Positions 27,361-35,651 of a stretch of 64,000 nucleotides of DNA are shown here, piece after piece. Every line of letters begins with the position of its first letter. Within the stretch, counting starts at the first letter, position 1. The notes beneath the pieces were generated by a model that was not told the origin of the DNA, made no database searches, and saw only the letters and a list, made by a program, of their open reading frames with translations. A program made the translations under genes and the position numbers. The stretch is from assembly GCF_002251295.1 (NCBI RefSeq), contig NZ_NPJA01000033.1, positions 235,289 to 299,288 of the forward strand, written 5' to 3'. This DNA is from Prevotella sp. P5-50 (GTDB taxonomy: Bacteria; Bacteroidota; Bacteroidia; Bacteroidales; Bacteroidaceae).

Positions 27361-29136
27361 CTACTTAAAGAAACGATTCAGTTGCTTCACAGCCTTATCA
27401 AATTGCTTGACAGGCAAAGTATAGTTCTTCACAGGATTCATCTTGCTATCGTATACATCAAGCGACCCCTGTGGAGTCTTTTCCAAAATACTATCTTTGT
27501 CGATAATGAAAGCATAATTCAGATTGCTACCTACTATCTGCCACAGACGGGGTGAACTATCAGTCATAAGCCTGCCCATAGAATAGTCGTCTTCAGGATT
27601 CTTCACGCCTAAATATTCCTTCATCAACGTAGGGACCACATCATAATGAGTCGTACGATGTGCATACTGATGTGGCTGTTGTCCTGGCACATGCCATATC
27701 ATTGGAACTCCTATCTGATGAATAGAGAAATTACTATTGTGTCCCCAGTAATTGCGATGATTCTCATTAAACTCCTGACTATGATCGCCAGTGATTATAA
27801 CCAAAGTATTCTCCAACAATCCTTGCTTCTTCAAAGTCTCAAACACTCTGCCTAAGAGTAAATCATCTTGGTAGCAAGTATTGCGATAAAGATTCCAAAA
27901 AGGAGTGGGATCCATATTGTTGTTCAGTTTCGTGTAGTCGGCAAAGGCCCATGCTGGCTGAAAACGCGTATTCTTATCGGCAGGTAACTCAAAACTATGA
28001 GGAAGGTCAAAGAAGAGGAACGAGAAGAAAGGCTTTTTCTTGTCCTTTCTACCTTCCACATCGGAAATAAAGAGATTGGTAATACGAGTATCTCGGTCCA
28101 AGGCTGTCTTACCCTCGGTCTCTGTTCGTATACCAGGTACACCACCAAAGATAACCCTGCCGAAAGGAGGGTCTGCCCATGTAGCACTGGGATAAGTATG
28201 AATATCATAACCTAAAGCCTGCAACCTCTGTATCAAGAGTGGTTGCACATGAGCAGGTTCAAAACTTTCCCAATAATAGCAAGACAAACCGAAGAAAAGG
28301 CTAAACACACCACTCCTCGTACCATTGCTTCCACTCGTATGATTAGTATACCATTGATTCTGTTTAGCAAACTGATAGGTATGAGGCATGCACTCAGGAG
28401 TCAGCGCCCTGCGATTCCATGAATCAATAAGAATAACTACAATATTGGGTAAAGAATCGGGCTTTTCCGCTTCTAATGGGTGTATGGGATATTGCAAGTC
28501 AGTACTATGTCTGCCCTGGGTATTCCCCATTCCTCTTGGTTGTTTGAATCCCCACTTGAGCAGTAAACCATTAGAAGTAGTAGGAAAATAATAAGGTAAT
28601 AAGGTGGCACTCTTCATAACCGACTGATGCTGATAGAAGGCTGCATATACATGCCAAAGATGCGCATAAAGCATACTGCCTACAAAGATGCCTACCATCA
28701 GCCAAGCATAGGCTTTTCTTCTCCATAACCAAAAACGATGAGACAGATACCACACTCCCACTACGACAGCTGCGACAACAGCAAAGAGTCCTACTTCCTT
28801 AAGATAGAGCAAGATATCAAAATTGAATATCTCGCCTGCACCCTTGCCAAAAACCATACTCAACACAAAACCATTGATATGGAAATGATAGATGGAAAAA
28901 ACCTGCGAGTTGAGGTAATTGAGCACACTGAGCAACACCACTCCAATTATCTGCACCACCAAAGCCGTCTTTCTGTATCGACACAACAGGAACAATAGAC
29001 TTAAGAGATAAGGCACCAATGCAAACTGCGAAGCATGACTCACGCAAGATGCAGCAAAGAAAACCCATCCCTCCAAATCCATATAGTCGAGAATGGAACT
29101 ATCCACAATATAAAAGCCAAACTGAATGGCTATCAA
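27361..29136 (-). CDS. YejM/PbgA-like membrane sulfatase-fold protein, 5' end disturbed
   Basis: A 591-codon frame from a TTG. About five N-terminal membrane helices (DUF3413-like, roughly residues 1-165) are followed by a periplasmic alkaline-phosphatase/sulfatase-fold domain: NIVVILIDSWNRRAL, SGSNGTRSGVFSLFFGL, VIITGDHSQEFNENHRNYWGH. The order matches YejM/PbgA, which senses LPS and controls its synthesis, and LtaS-like enzymes. The TTG at 29136 would start inside the first helix. An ATG with AAGG upstream lies at 29204 but is in another frame; one extra A in the A5 run at 29191-29195 would join them and give MTYKKSIDKEHKTRFF. A frameshift, or an assembly error, is therefore likely. Confidence 0.82.
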   Translation of the reverse strand: MIAIQFGFYIVDSSILDYMDLEGWVFFAASCVSHASQFALVPYLLSLLFLLCRYRKTALVVQIIGVVLLSVLNYLNSQVFSIYHFHINGFVLSMVFGKGAGEIFNFDILLYLKEVGLFAVVAAVVVGVWYLSHRFWLWRRKAYAWLMVGIFVGSMLYAHLWHVYAAFYQHQSVMKSATLLPYYFPTTSNGLLLKWGFKQPRGMGNTQGRHSTDLQYPIHPLEAEKPDSLPNIVVILIDSWNRRALTPECMPHTYQFAKQNQWYTNHTSGSNGTRSGVFSLFFGLSCYYWESFEPAHVQPLLIQRLQALGYDIHTYPSATWADPPFGRVIFGGVPGIRTETEGKTALDRDTRITNLFISDVEGRKDKKKPFFSFLFFDLPHSFELPADKNTRFQPAWAFADYTKLNNNMDPTPFWNLYRNTCYQDDLLLGRVFETLKKQGLLENTLVIITGDHSQEFNENHRNYWGHNSNFSIHQIGVPMIWHVPGQQPHQYAHRTTHYDVVPTLMKEYLGVKNPEDDYSMGRLMTDSSPRLWQIVGSNLNYAFIIDKDSILEKTPQGSLDVYDSKMNPVKNYTLPVKQFDKAVKQLNRFFK

Positions 29137-29272
29137 TATTGTAAAAATGCATAAAACAAAAAACCTTGTTTTATGCTCTTTATCAATTGATTTTTATAAG
29201 TCATATTTAGGTAAACCTTAATTCCGCAACACTATTATAAATTAAACTTTTTAAGTACCTGAACAACAAAAA

Positions 29273-29351
29273 GTTCTTAGACTAGCTATGCGGCAGAGCC
29301 GAGCGGCCCAGGATTTTGCCATGTCGAAGAATTCACTTATCTTAGTGTTGC
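29273..29351 (+). repeat. 80-bp direct repeat, copy 1 (IS-derived)
   Basis: Starts GTTCTTAGACTAGCTATGCG and ends CTTAGTGTTGC; about 90% identical to 30513-30592 in the same orientation. The second copy leads into a transposase fragment, so both are probably old IS ends. The repeats flank the GNAT gene. Confidence 0.8.
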
Positions 29352-29385
29352 AAAAAGAAAACAAGCAAAAACTCCTTCTTTTTCT

Positions 29386-30444
29386 TTATATCCGCTTTTC
29401 TATGCGGCAAAGTGGTTCGTTTATGCCACCCATTTCCTTTTTATATCTTTCGTCGCCACGACACATGTCGAAGTCTACTATACCTTCGTTCATCCAAAGC
29501 TTTGTAGCCTCCAAAATAAGCAATATACCTGGCGAATAGCGACTAAAAGAGGTGTCGATAGCAAGACGTGGCATAAGTAGATTTTTGTTATGACGATATA
29601 CAATCATAAATGCTGCAGGCTTTTTGTCTATTTCCAAAACATAAAGTTGAGCATCTTTTAGCTTTTTCAAGCTTGCTGTAGCGCAACCGTTTTTCACCTC
29701 GTAGACAGCCTTTAAGTAGGTGGTGATATTGCTGAAAGCATTATAGCTCTTGTGTCGCCAAGCCATCTTACGTTTGAAATAGAAATGCCAAAGATAGCGC
29801 AAATAGCTGTCGGAAGCCATATTGTCGTGGTTAAACACTTTTAGCTCCATTTTCTTACCATCTGTGGTAAGATGATTATACGACTTGCGAATATTCTTAT
29901 ATATATTTTTAGGTAGCGACGACACATATTCTTCGTGAGAAGCAAATTGTGTTAATGGTACATGAAAGCTTGTACGCTCGATAGTATTATTGTCGATTAG
30001 CTTCATTATTTTAGCAAAAGGAGTTTGACACGGCACATCAGCAAGGCTTAGCGTCATTCCCTTACATGAGGCTACTATATGGTCGGCAATAGCCTTCATT
30101 ATCTCCTCGTTGCCTTCGTATGTATATGGGCAAACCATATTCAGCACACCTCCTACTCGGCATGATGGTATTCGTGCCTTTTTTGATGAGCGTGTAACAG
30201 CAAAAGGAATAATGGCGAAAGGTTTACCATCTACTGTTATTAAATCGTAGCGCATAATGGTAGTAAGTATTCCTAAACCATCTGTAGAATGGTGAGCAAT
30301 GAAGTAATTCCATTCGTATGTCTGATAGTAGGTATAGTTGATGTATGCAGATGTTTTGTTTTCTGCTATCTTGTCGAGCACAAGCCATTGATTCTTAATG
30401 CTTTCTATCTTGCTATGTTGACTAATAGATATATTATTTTTCAT
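29386..30444 (-). CDS. GNAT-superfamily acetyltransferase (BioF2/CelD-like)
   Basis: A 352-aa soluble protein. Two GNAT-like halves are suggested, with the typical C-terminal block of the CelD/BioF2-like (Acetyltransf_6) group: AQLYVLEIDKKPAAFMIVY, SPGILLILEATKLWMNEG and VDFDMCRGDERYKKEMGG. Such proteins are found in polysaccharide and surface-modification clusters and may transfer acyl or aminoacyl groups. It appears more A/T-rich than the surrounding housekeeping genes and is bracketed by direct repeats of an IS end, so it was probably acquired with a mobile element. The exact reaction is unknown. Confidence 0.75.
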   Translation of the reverse strand: MKNNISISQHSKIESIKNQWLVLDKIAENKTSAYINYTYYQTYEWNYFIAHHSTDGLGILTTIMRYDLITVDGKPFAIIPFAVTRSSKKARIPSCRVGGVLNMVCPYTYEGNEEIMKAIADHIVASCKGMTLSLADVPCQTPFAKIMKLIDNNTIERTSFHVPLTQFASHEEYVSSLPKNIYKNIRKSYNHLTTDGKKMELKVFNHDNMASDSYLRYLWHFYFKRKMAWRHKSYNAFSNITTYLKAVYEVKNGCATASLKKLKDAQLYVLEIDKKPAAFMIVYRHNKNLLMPRLAIDTSFSRYSPGILLILEATKLWMNEGIVDFDMCRGDERYKKEMGGINEPLCRIEKRI

Positions 30445-30512
30445 AAGTCTTATACAATAGTTCGTTAAAATTTGAGTATATGGCTACGCAGCCTTAGGCT
30501 GCCAGCCAATGA

Positions 30513-30592
30513 GTTCTTAGACTAGCTAAGCGGCAGGGCCGAGCGTCCCAGGATTTTGCCATGTCAGAGGAATTCACTTAATTTAGTGTTGC
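30513..30592 (+). repeat. 80-bp direct repeat, copy 2 (IS-derived)
   Basis: Starts GTTCTTAGACTAGCTAAGCG and ends TTTAGTGTTGC. It lies 29 bp before the transposase fragment at 30622. A perfect hairpin CAGCC/GGCTG within GGCT/AGCC sits just before it (30482-30507). Confidence 0.8.
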
Positions 30593-30621
30593 TGTAATAA
30601 TCAAACAAAACCTCATCAGAC

Positions 30622-30714
30622 ATGACAAAAATACAAATAAAATCTGAGAAACTCACTCCTTTTGGAGAAATTTTTGCAATCATGGAGCAATTTAACCCAA
30701 ATCGGTCTTTATAA
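30622..30714 (+). pseudogene. N-terminal fragment of an IS1380-family transposase
   Basis: Thirty codons, MTKIQIKSEKLTPFGEIFAI then MEQFNPNRSL and a stop. The first 23 residues are the characteristic beginning of Bacteroidota IS1380-family transposases; the remaining 400 or so are missing. It shows that the adjacent 80-bp repeat is the 5' end of a decayed IS1380-type element. Confidence 0.75.
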
Positions 30715-30798
30715 AATTACAAGATGCTTGTTCTAATGATTTGGTTAAAACAAATGATATATATAACCACCAATAAGCCCAATTGGTATTGATTTTCT

Positions 30799-31683
30799 TC
30801 ATTTTTCATGCCCTTTAATAACGATATTCTTCACTTCCACAGCCATATCAAGGTCGTTGCGTCGGCAACGGGCAAGCCATTTCCTAAAGTTTTCTACTGT
30901 GGTCTCTCTGGGCATGAGTTCTGTGGTTGAACGGTCGATGGTCTTGGTCAGAGGATTGGGTGAGAAAATGATGTAGAGCTGATTATACTCTTTGCTTTCT
31001 TGACTGTTGAGTGTGTATTCATCTACTAACGACGCGATACTGCGGTCGGCATCCTTAGGCGAGAAAAGCACATAACGACGGTTTGCCTTTATTGGGAAAT
31101 TGCCTGTCGTCTGTTGGCGATAAGGCAAGAGGCAATAGGCTTTCTGACTCTCATCGATGAGATAAACCAGACAATAACCATCAGTGGGCGACCGGAAAGA
31201 GAGATAGAGTTGATCGTTGGTATTGAAGCGGTCGGTTTCAAACTTATCGTCGGTGCCATTACACAACACTTTTGCCATAAACTCTACCTTGGCTCTTTTT
31301 ATTTCGCGCGCCTTTCCCTTTACTTTTGCTGTGATGAGAAAACCATCATCTTGTGGTATTACGGTTATATCCGGTTTACCGACGGTCTCTATCCATTCGC
31401 CATTCACCTCGTATTCTGCCACCTGTACAAACTTATCAATAGATTCACTACTGGTTTCTTTGGCAAACGACGAATTGGTCATCGATACGGTAGTTCCAAA
31501 TTCGTCTGCCAATGCTTTGATTTTAGCTCTTTGCAAGGCATAGTCCTTGGCTTCGCGCAACGTGACATTTTGTGGTGCTGCGTATGTATATTCACCTGCT
31601 ACGGTTTACACCTTCTGCGCCATCAGCATGATGGGACAAAATAACATGGCAAAAAGCATCGTAAACTTCATTCTATTCATCAT
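30799..31683 (-). pseudogene. DUF4384 secreted protein with in-frame stop after the signal peptide
   Basis: Reading from ATG 31683 gives MMNRMKFTMLFAMLFCPIML then MAQKV, a clear signal peptide. A TAA follows at 31608-31606, and the frame then continues TVAGEYTYAAPQNVTLREAK through to a normal end at 30799. The part after the stop is 268 codons; its last 130 or so are the DUF4384 domain (SPTDGYCLVYLIDESQK). The promoter is perfect and the frame otherwise intact, so a single nonsense change, for example AAA to TAA, is the likely damage; a base-call error is possible. Without it the product would be a 294-aa periplasmic or surface protein of unknown role. Confidence 0.8.
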
Positions 31684-31734
31684 CTTTATAGATATCAAAT
31701 TTGTAATGGTTAGCATACTTATTGTTTCACGCTG

Positions 31735-31765
31735 CAAATATAAGGACTATTTCCGGTTTTACAAA
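31735..31765 (-). promoter_or_regulatory. Promoter of the DUF4384 gene
   Basis: On the minus strand TTTG (31765-31762), 19-bp spacer, TATATTTG (31742-31735), about 50 bp before the signal-peptide ATG. A perfect match to the Bacteroidetes consensus. Confidence 0.7.
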
Positions 31766-31885
31766 GTCTATTTTCACATTTTTATTGTAGCAGTACGAGG
31801 ATGGCTCATTCATACTCAACATGAAACCCAAGCTCTATATACTAATGTACGCACGCGCACATACGCGCACGCGACTCGTCAACTT

Positions 31886-32324
31886 TTCGACCACCGACCA
31901 CCAATTACGTATAACAACCTACCATATAGCATCTTACAACGGTGGTCAAAAGATATTCAAATGAGTGATCGACCACCAATCGACCACCCATCAATATCCA
32001 TGGCTGCCTATACAGTCTCCCCTTCAACACCATTCTTTATTACTTGATAACAATAGGGATAGTACCTTCTATGACAGGCCATATTGTTCATTGTGTTTGT
32101 ACAACATTACACAACATTTGGCCAAGCGTTGGAAAACACCCTTGCCAAACGTTAGAAAATACTTTTATCAACGTTGGAAAACACTTTTGTCAACGTTGGA
32201 TAATACTTTTATCAAACGTTGGATAATACTTTTATCAAACATTGGATAATACTTTTATCAAACATTGGATAATACTTTTATCAAACGTTGGATAATACTT
32301 TTATCAAACGTTGGATAATACTTG
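31886..32324 (-). repeat. 23-bp tandem array with CGACCAC motifs (copy 1)
   Basis: An array of about nine units of 22-23 bp runs from 32125 to 32324, with plus-strand consensus AACGTTGGATAATACTTTTATCA. Its complement rotates to CCAACGTTTGATAAAAGTATTAT, the consensus of the array at 54320-54535. TCGACCACCGACCACC (31888), GGTGGTC (31941) and ATCGACCACCAATCGACCACCCATC (31969) lie on the left. No matching right-hand terminal repeat was found, so this copy seems partial. Confidence 0.85.
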
Positions 32325-32912
32325 AAAATAATATAGTAGTTTACACAACTACTCGTTTTCCAGGTATTTGTGTCAACTGCAAGTGTTATTGCATCTATTT
32401 CTTTTATTTGTGCCAACAGCTATGTTCTGTTCATAGACCTAATAACACCGCACTGGTTTTGTAAATGTTTAAGCCATACAACAAACGCCACCATGTAAAA
32501 TTATAATATATTTTTGCCCTAAAATCCGTTATCATTAGCAAAATCTTAACAGTACACATACATACTTGATAACTAAAGCGTTAGACGATATATAACGGCT
32601 TATAACGTGAGAGGGGTGTGGCATAGAATTCAGAAAGATCTGTTGACAGAAGTTAAAATTTGAGAGAGAGTAGAACTTGGTGGTGAGAGATTGGTATTGT
32701 GATGTGTTTTATGTATATTAATAGGTTCGCGCGCGAGCTGTGTTATGGTAGGCGCACGTCAAAAATACCCATTATGGCCATTTCTGCAACTTCAACTTGT
32801 CAGTGTACCACCCGACGGGTTGATTCGCCACAGACGCCTTGTAAATGCCTTAAAACGGGTATTATAATCACCAGATAGTATCGGCGATTTGACTATTGGC
32901 TGTTCGTCGCCA
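32325..32912. other. Non-coding stretch, no gene recognised
   Basis: About 590 bp between the 23-bp array and the TCG/CGA palindrome. It contains a small hairpin AGTAGTT/AACTACT near 32336-32354 and a GCGCGCGAGC run near 32728. No convincing coding frame or RNA gene was seen. Confidence 0.5.
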
Positions 32913-33085
32913 CCTCGAACCATCTTCGTCGTGTTCTCGTCGTCATTTCGCTGTTTTTTCGTTGTTTTCTCGTTCGTTTTTCGATTGGTTCTTTATCGGC
33001 AAACGAATGACGAGCGAGAGACGAACGAAAGACGAACGAGAACCGAGCGAAAAGGGAACGAGAAGCGATCGAGAACGGAACGAAA
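32913..33085. repeat. Low-complexity TCG/CGA palindrome
   Basis: The left part is rich in TTCG/CTCG/GTCG, the right part in CGAA/CGAG/CGAC. TCTCGTTCGTTTTTCG (32968-32983) pairs with CGAAAGACGAACGAGA (33026-33041) at 15 of 16 positions. The 97-codon open frame across it has a composition forced by the repeat and is not called as a gene. Confidence 0.6.
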
Positions 33086-33313
33086 ATGGACAGAAAAAAG
33101 ATTAAAATTCAGTGTGTTTTGTAAACAAGTATGCCTGCACATCGCATTCATCTTGTTAAAAATGTTAGCATACTATATATAGACATGATAGTATGTTGGC
33201 TATTGTTTAGTGAAGAGGTATCATACGATTTGCTAAAAACTGAATGAGATATATGTTTTCAGAGACGCAGAATGTAATAAATGTGAAAAGAAACAGAATA
33301 ATCGCTATTTTTC

Positions 33314-33344
33314 TTTGTAATACGAAACAAAAAACGTAGATTTG
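33314..33344 (+). promoter_or_regulatory. Promoter of the SIMPL-domain gene
   Basis: TTTG (33314-33317), 19-bp spacer, TAGATTTG (33337-33344), 25 bp before the ATG at 33369. Confidence 0.65.
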
Positions 33345-33368
33345 CCAACGAATACTAATATTAAAACT

Positions 33369-34076
33369 ATGATGAAACTCAACGACAAACAAACAGCTGC
33401 TGCCATTATCGCTGTAGGCATGGCATTCATGGGAATGGCCATCCGCAATGGCATTGTGACTTTTAAAGACCGCGACCGTACCGTGGCAGTCAAAGGATTG
33501 TGTGAACGCGAAGTGAAAGCTGATAAAGTGACATGGTCGCTAACCTATAAAGAGATTGGCAACGACCCTTCCGCCATGTACGACCTGCTGGAACAGAAGA
33601 ACCGCAAGGTGGTGGCTTTCCTCAAATCGGCAGGCATCAAAGATGATGAGATAAGCATCAATCCTGCAGAGATTGCTGACCGGCAAGCCGACAACTATGG
33701 CAACGAAATCATGAACTACCGCTATAAGGCGAAAAGTGTGATTACCGTCACGTCAAACAATATCGACCAAGTGAGACAACTGATGCGCCGACAGGCTGAA
33801 CTGATGAAGCAAGGCATTGCAATCGTCAGCGAAGAGTATAGCAACAACGTCACTTATGAGTTTACAGGGCTAAACCGCATCAAACCAGAAATGGTGCAGG
33901 AGGCTACCAAAAACGCTCGTGCCACTGCTCAGAAATTTGCAGACGACTCCGGCAGTAAGTTGGGAGATATACGTAGTGCACAACAAGGACAATTCTCGAT
34001 TGAGAACCGCGACAACAACACACCGTATATCAAACGTATCCGCGTGGTCAACACCATGGAATATGCCTTAGACTGA
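33369..34076 (+). CDS. SIMPL-domain (DUF541) protein
   Basis: A 235-aa protein with an N-terminal membrane anchor or uncleaved signal (MMKLNDKQTAAAIIAVGMAFMG). It is followed by a SIMPL domain: RTVAVKGLCEREVKADKVTWSL, VVAFLKSAGIKDDEISI, RYKAKSVITVTSNNIDQVRQL, ARATAQKFADDSGSKLG. SIMPL proteins are periplasmic, often oligomeric, and of poorly defined stress-related function. The start is set at the first ATG after the promoter; nine upstream codons overlap the -7 box. Confidence 0.87.
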   Translation: MMKLNDKQTAAAIIAVGMAFMGMAIRNGIVTFKDRDRTVAVKGLCEREVKADKVTWSLTYKEIGNDPSAMYDLLEQKNRKVVAFLKSAGIKDDEISINPAEIADRQADNYGNEIMNYRYKAKSVITVTSNNIDQVRQLMRRQAELMKQGIAIVSEEYSNNVTYEFTGLNRIKPEMVQEATKNARATAQKFADDSGSKLGDIRSAQQGQFSIENRDNNTPYIKRIRVVNTMEYALD

Positions 34077-34103
34077 TACAGAAGCAGTATAAAGCAGAAC
34101 GGT

Positions 34104-34150
34104 AAAAAAAGTATCGTGCCCCTTCTGACCTACAGGTCAAAAGGGGCACG
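34104..34150 (-). terminator. Terminator of the nuo operon
   Basis: Stem CGTGCCCCTT (34114-34123)/AAGGGGCACG (34141-34150), extended by TGACC/GGTCA. On the minus strand it is followed by TACTTTTTTTACC (34113-34101). It may also stop the convergent SIMPL gene. Confidence 0.85.
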
Positions 34151-34170
34151 ACTGTTATAGTACGACTACT

Positions 34171-35628
34171 TTATGCTGCAAAAGCAAAGAGTCCGTCGAA
34201 GATGCATGAGCATACACCGAAGAGCACAATACCAGCAATGGTAAGTACCAAAGCTACACGAGTAGCGCAATCGGTGGTAAAGGTAGGCAATGGATTCTCT
34301 GACTTGTTGATATACATAGCCTTCACGATGAGCAGGTAGTAGTAGAGTGACACTACCGTGTTGATCAAGGCGATGAATACCACAAAGTAAGCCAGGAACG
34401 ATCCCTGCTGAGCGGCAGCCATGAAGACGAAGAACTTCGAGAACATACCGGCAAATGGAGGAATACCTGCCAATGAGAACAAGGCGAGCGTCATGAGGAA
34501 TGCCAAGCGTGGGTTGGTCTGATACAGACCATTGTATGCCGACATCATGGTAGAGCCGTTGCCACGCTGTTCAACAGTATTGATGACAGCGAATACAGCC
34601 ATATTTGCCACCACATATACCAATACGTAATACATCAGCGAAGCCATGCCCATCTGAGAAGCACCAATCACTGCCAACATAATGTAGCCTGCCTGTGAGA
34701 TAGAACTGAATGCCATGAAGCGCTTGAGTTCTGACTGGCGGATAGCGAAGAGGTTGGCAATAGTGATGCTGAGCACGATAACGATATAGAGCAGATACTC
34801 CCAATACTCAGTAAGAGGAGCAAATGCACGCGAAAGTACTACCAACAGAGCGAAGGCAGCTGCACCTTTTGACACGACGCTGAGATAACCAGTAACGGCA
34901 GTAGGAGCACCCTGATAGGTATCAGCAGTCCAGAAGTGGAATGGAACAAGCGAGAGCTTGAAACCGAGTCCGCTGAAGAAGAACACCAAACCCACAATAG
35001 CCAAAAGCAAAGAGGGCTGATAGTGTGCTACGCTGAAAAGCATCTGGAAGCGTCCTGCAACATCATTGAAATAGAGCGTGCCTACTGTGCCATAAATCAA
35101 AGAGATGCCATAGAGCATGACACCACTTGAGAATGTGGCAGTGAGTACAAACTTAGCAGCAGCCTCAGCTGAGCGATTCTTATACTTATCGAATGCCACG
35201 AGACAAGCCATGGGCACTGAAGCCATTTCAAGTCCAAGGAAGAACAGCAGGAAATTGCCGCTCGACATCATGACATACATACCAAGCAGTGTGGAAAGTA
35301 CCAATACATGGAACTCACCTGCAAGTTTCTCTGCATCGCGCTCAAGCCATGACTGGGCTACAAGCACTACGAGAAGTGTACCGAGAGTGAGAATTATCTT
35401 CATCACCTGAGTAGCCTTGGTAGCTACATACAGTCCGCCAAAAGCTTCTGCAGGACCTACGAAAGCGCATGACACAATCTGTGCCACGAGCAATACGGTC
35501 ATCAGCATGCCGAGCGTCTGCACCTTCTTCTTTCCCTTGCCAAGCATCAGGTCGGCAAAGAACATGATAACCAGAGCAAGCACGAGTGATGCTTCTGGTA
35601 GCATATGTAAGAATTGTCCGTAATTCAT
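34171..35628 (-). CDS. nuoN: NADH-quinone oxidoreductase subunit N
   Basis: A 485-aa antiporter-like membrane subunit of respiratory complex I, last gene of the operon. About 14 hydrophobic helices are present. [23 protein letters not shown] carries the conserved Lys and His of the proton channel, and [13 protein letters not shown] is a family signature. It lies closest to the quinone-side subunits and helps pump protons across the inner membrane. Start 23 bp after the nuoM stop. Confidence 0.95.
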   Translation of the reverse strand: MNYGQFLHMLPEASLVLALVIMFFADLMLGKGKKKVQTLGMLMTVLLVAQIVSCAFVGPAEAFGGLYVATKATQVMKIILTLGTLLVVLVAQSWLERDAEKLAGEFHVLVLSTLLGMYVMMSSGNFLLFFLGLEMASVPMACLVAFDKYKNRSAEAAAKFVLTATFSSGVMLYGISLIYGTVGTLYFNDVAGRFQMLFSVAHYQPSLLLAIVGLVFFFSGLGFKLSLVPFHFWTADTYQGAPTAVTGYLSVVSKGAAAFALLVVLSRAFAPLTEYWEYLLYIVIVLSITIANLFAIRQSELKRFMAFSSISQAGYIMLAVIGASQMGMASLMYYVLVYVVANMAVFAVINTVEQRGNGSTMMSAYNGLYQTNPRLAFLMTLALFSLAGIPPFAGMFSKFFVFMAAAQQGSFLAYFVVFIALINTVVSLYYYLLIVKAMYINKSENPLPTFTTDCATRVALVLTIAGIVLFGVCSCIFDGLFAFAA

Positions 35629-35651
35629 TGTTGTATCTTTTATTTAAGGGA

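Noticed and set aside
31965..32249. Open frames across the 23-bp array
   Set aside because: They are products of a period that avoids stops in some frames; several overlapping frames show the same pattern and none has a start signal.
32125..32324. CRISPR array
   Set aside because: Units are directly adjacent 23-mers without unique spacers, and no cas genes are present.
32889..33182. 97-codon open frame with repeated RTER/NERR-like residues
   Set aside because: Composition is forced by the CGA/TCG repeat, another frame (32896-33105) is open over the same stretch, and there is no ribosome-binding site or family resemblance.
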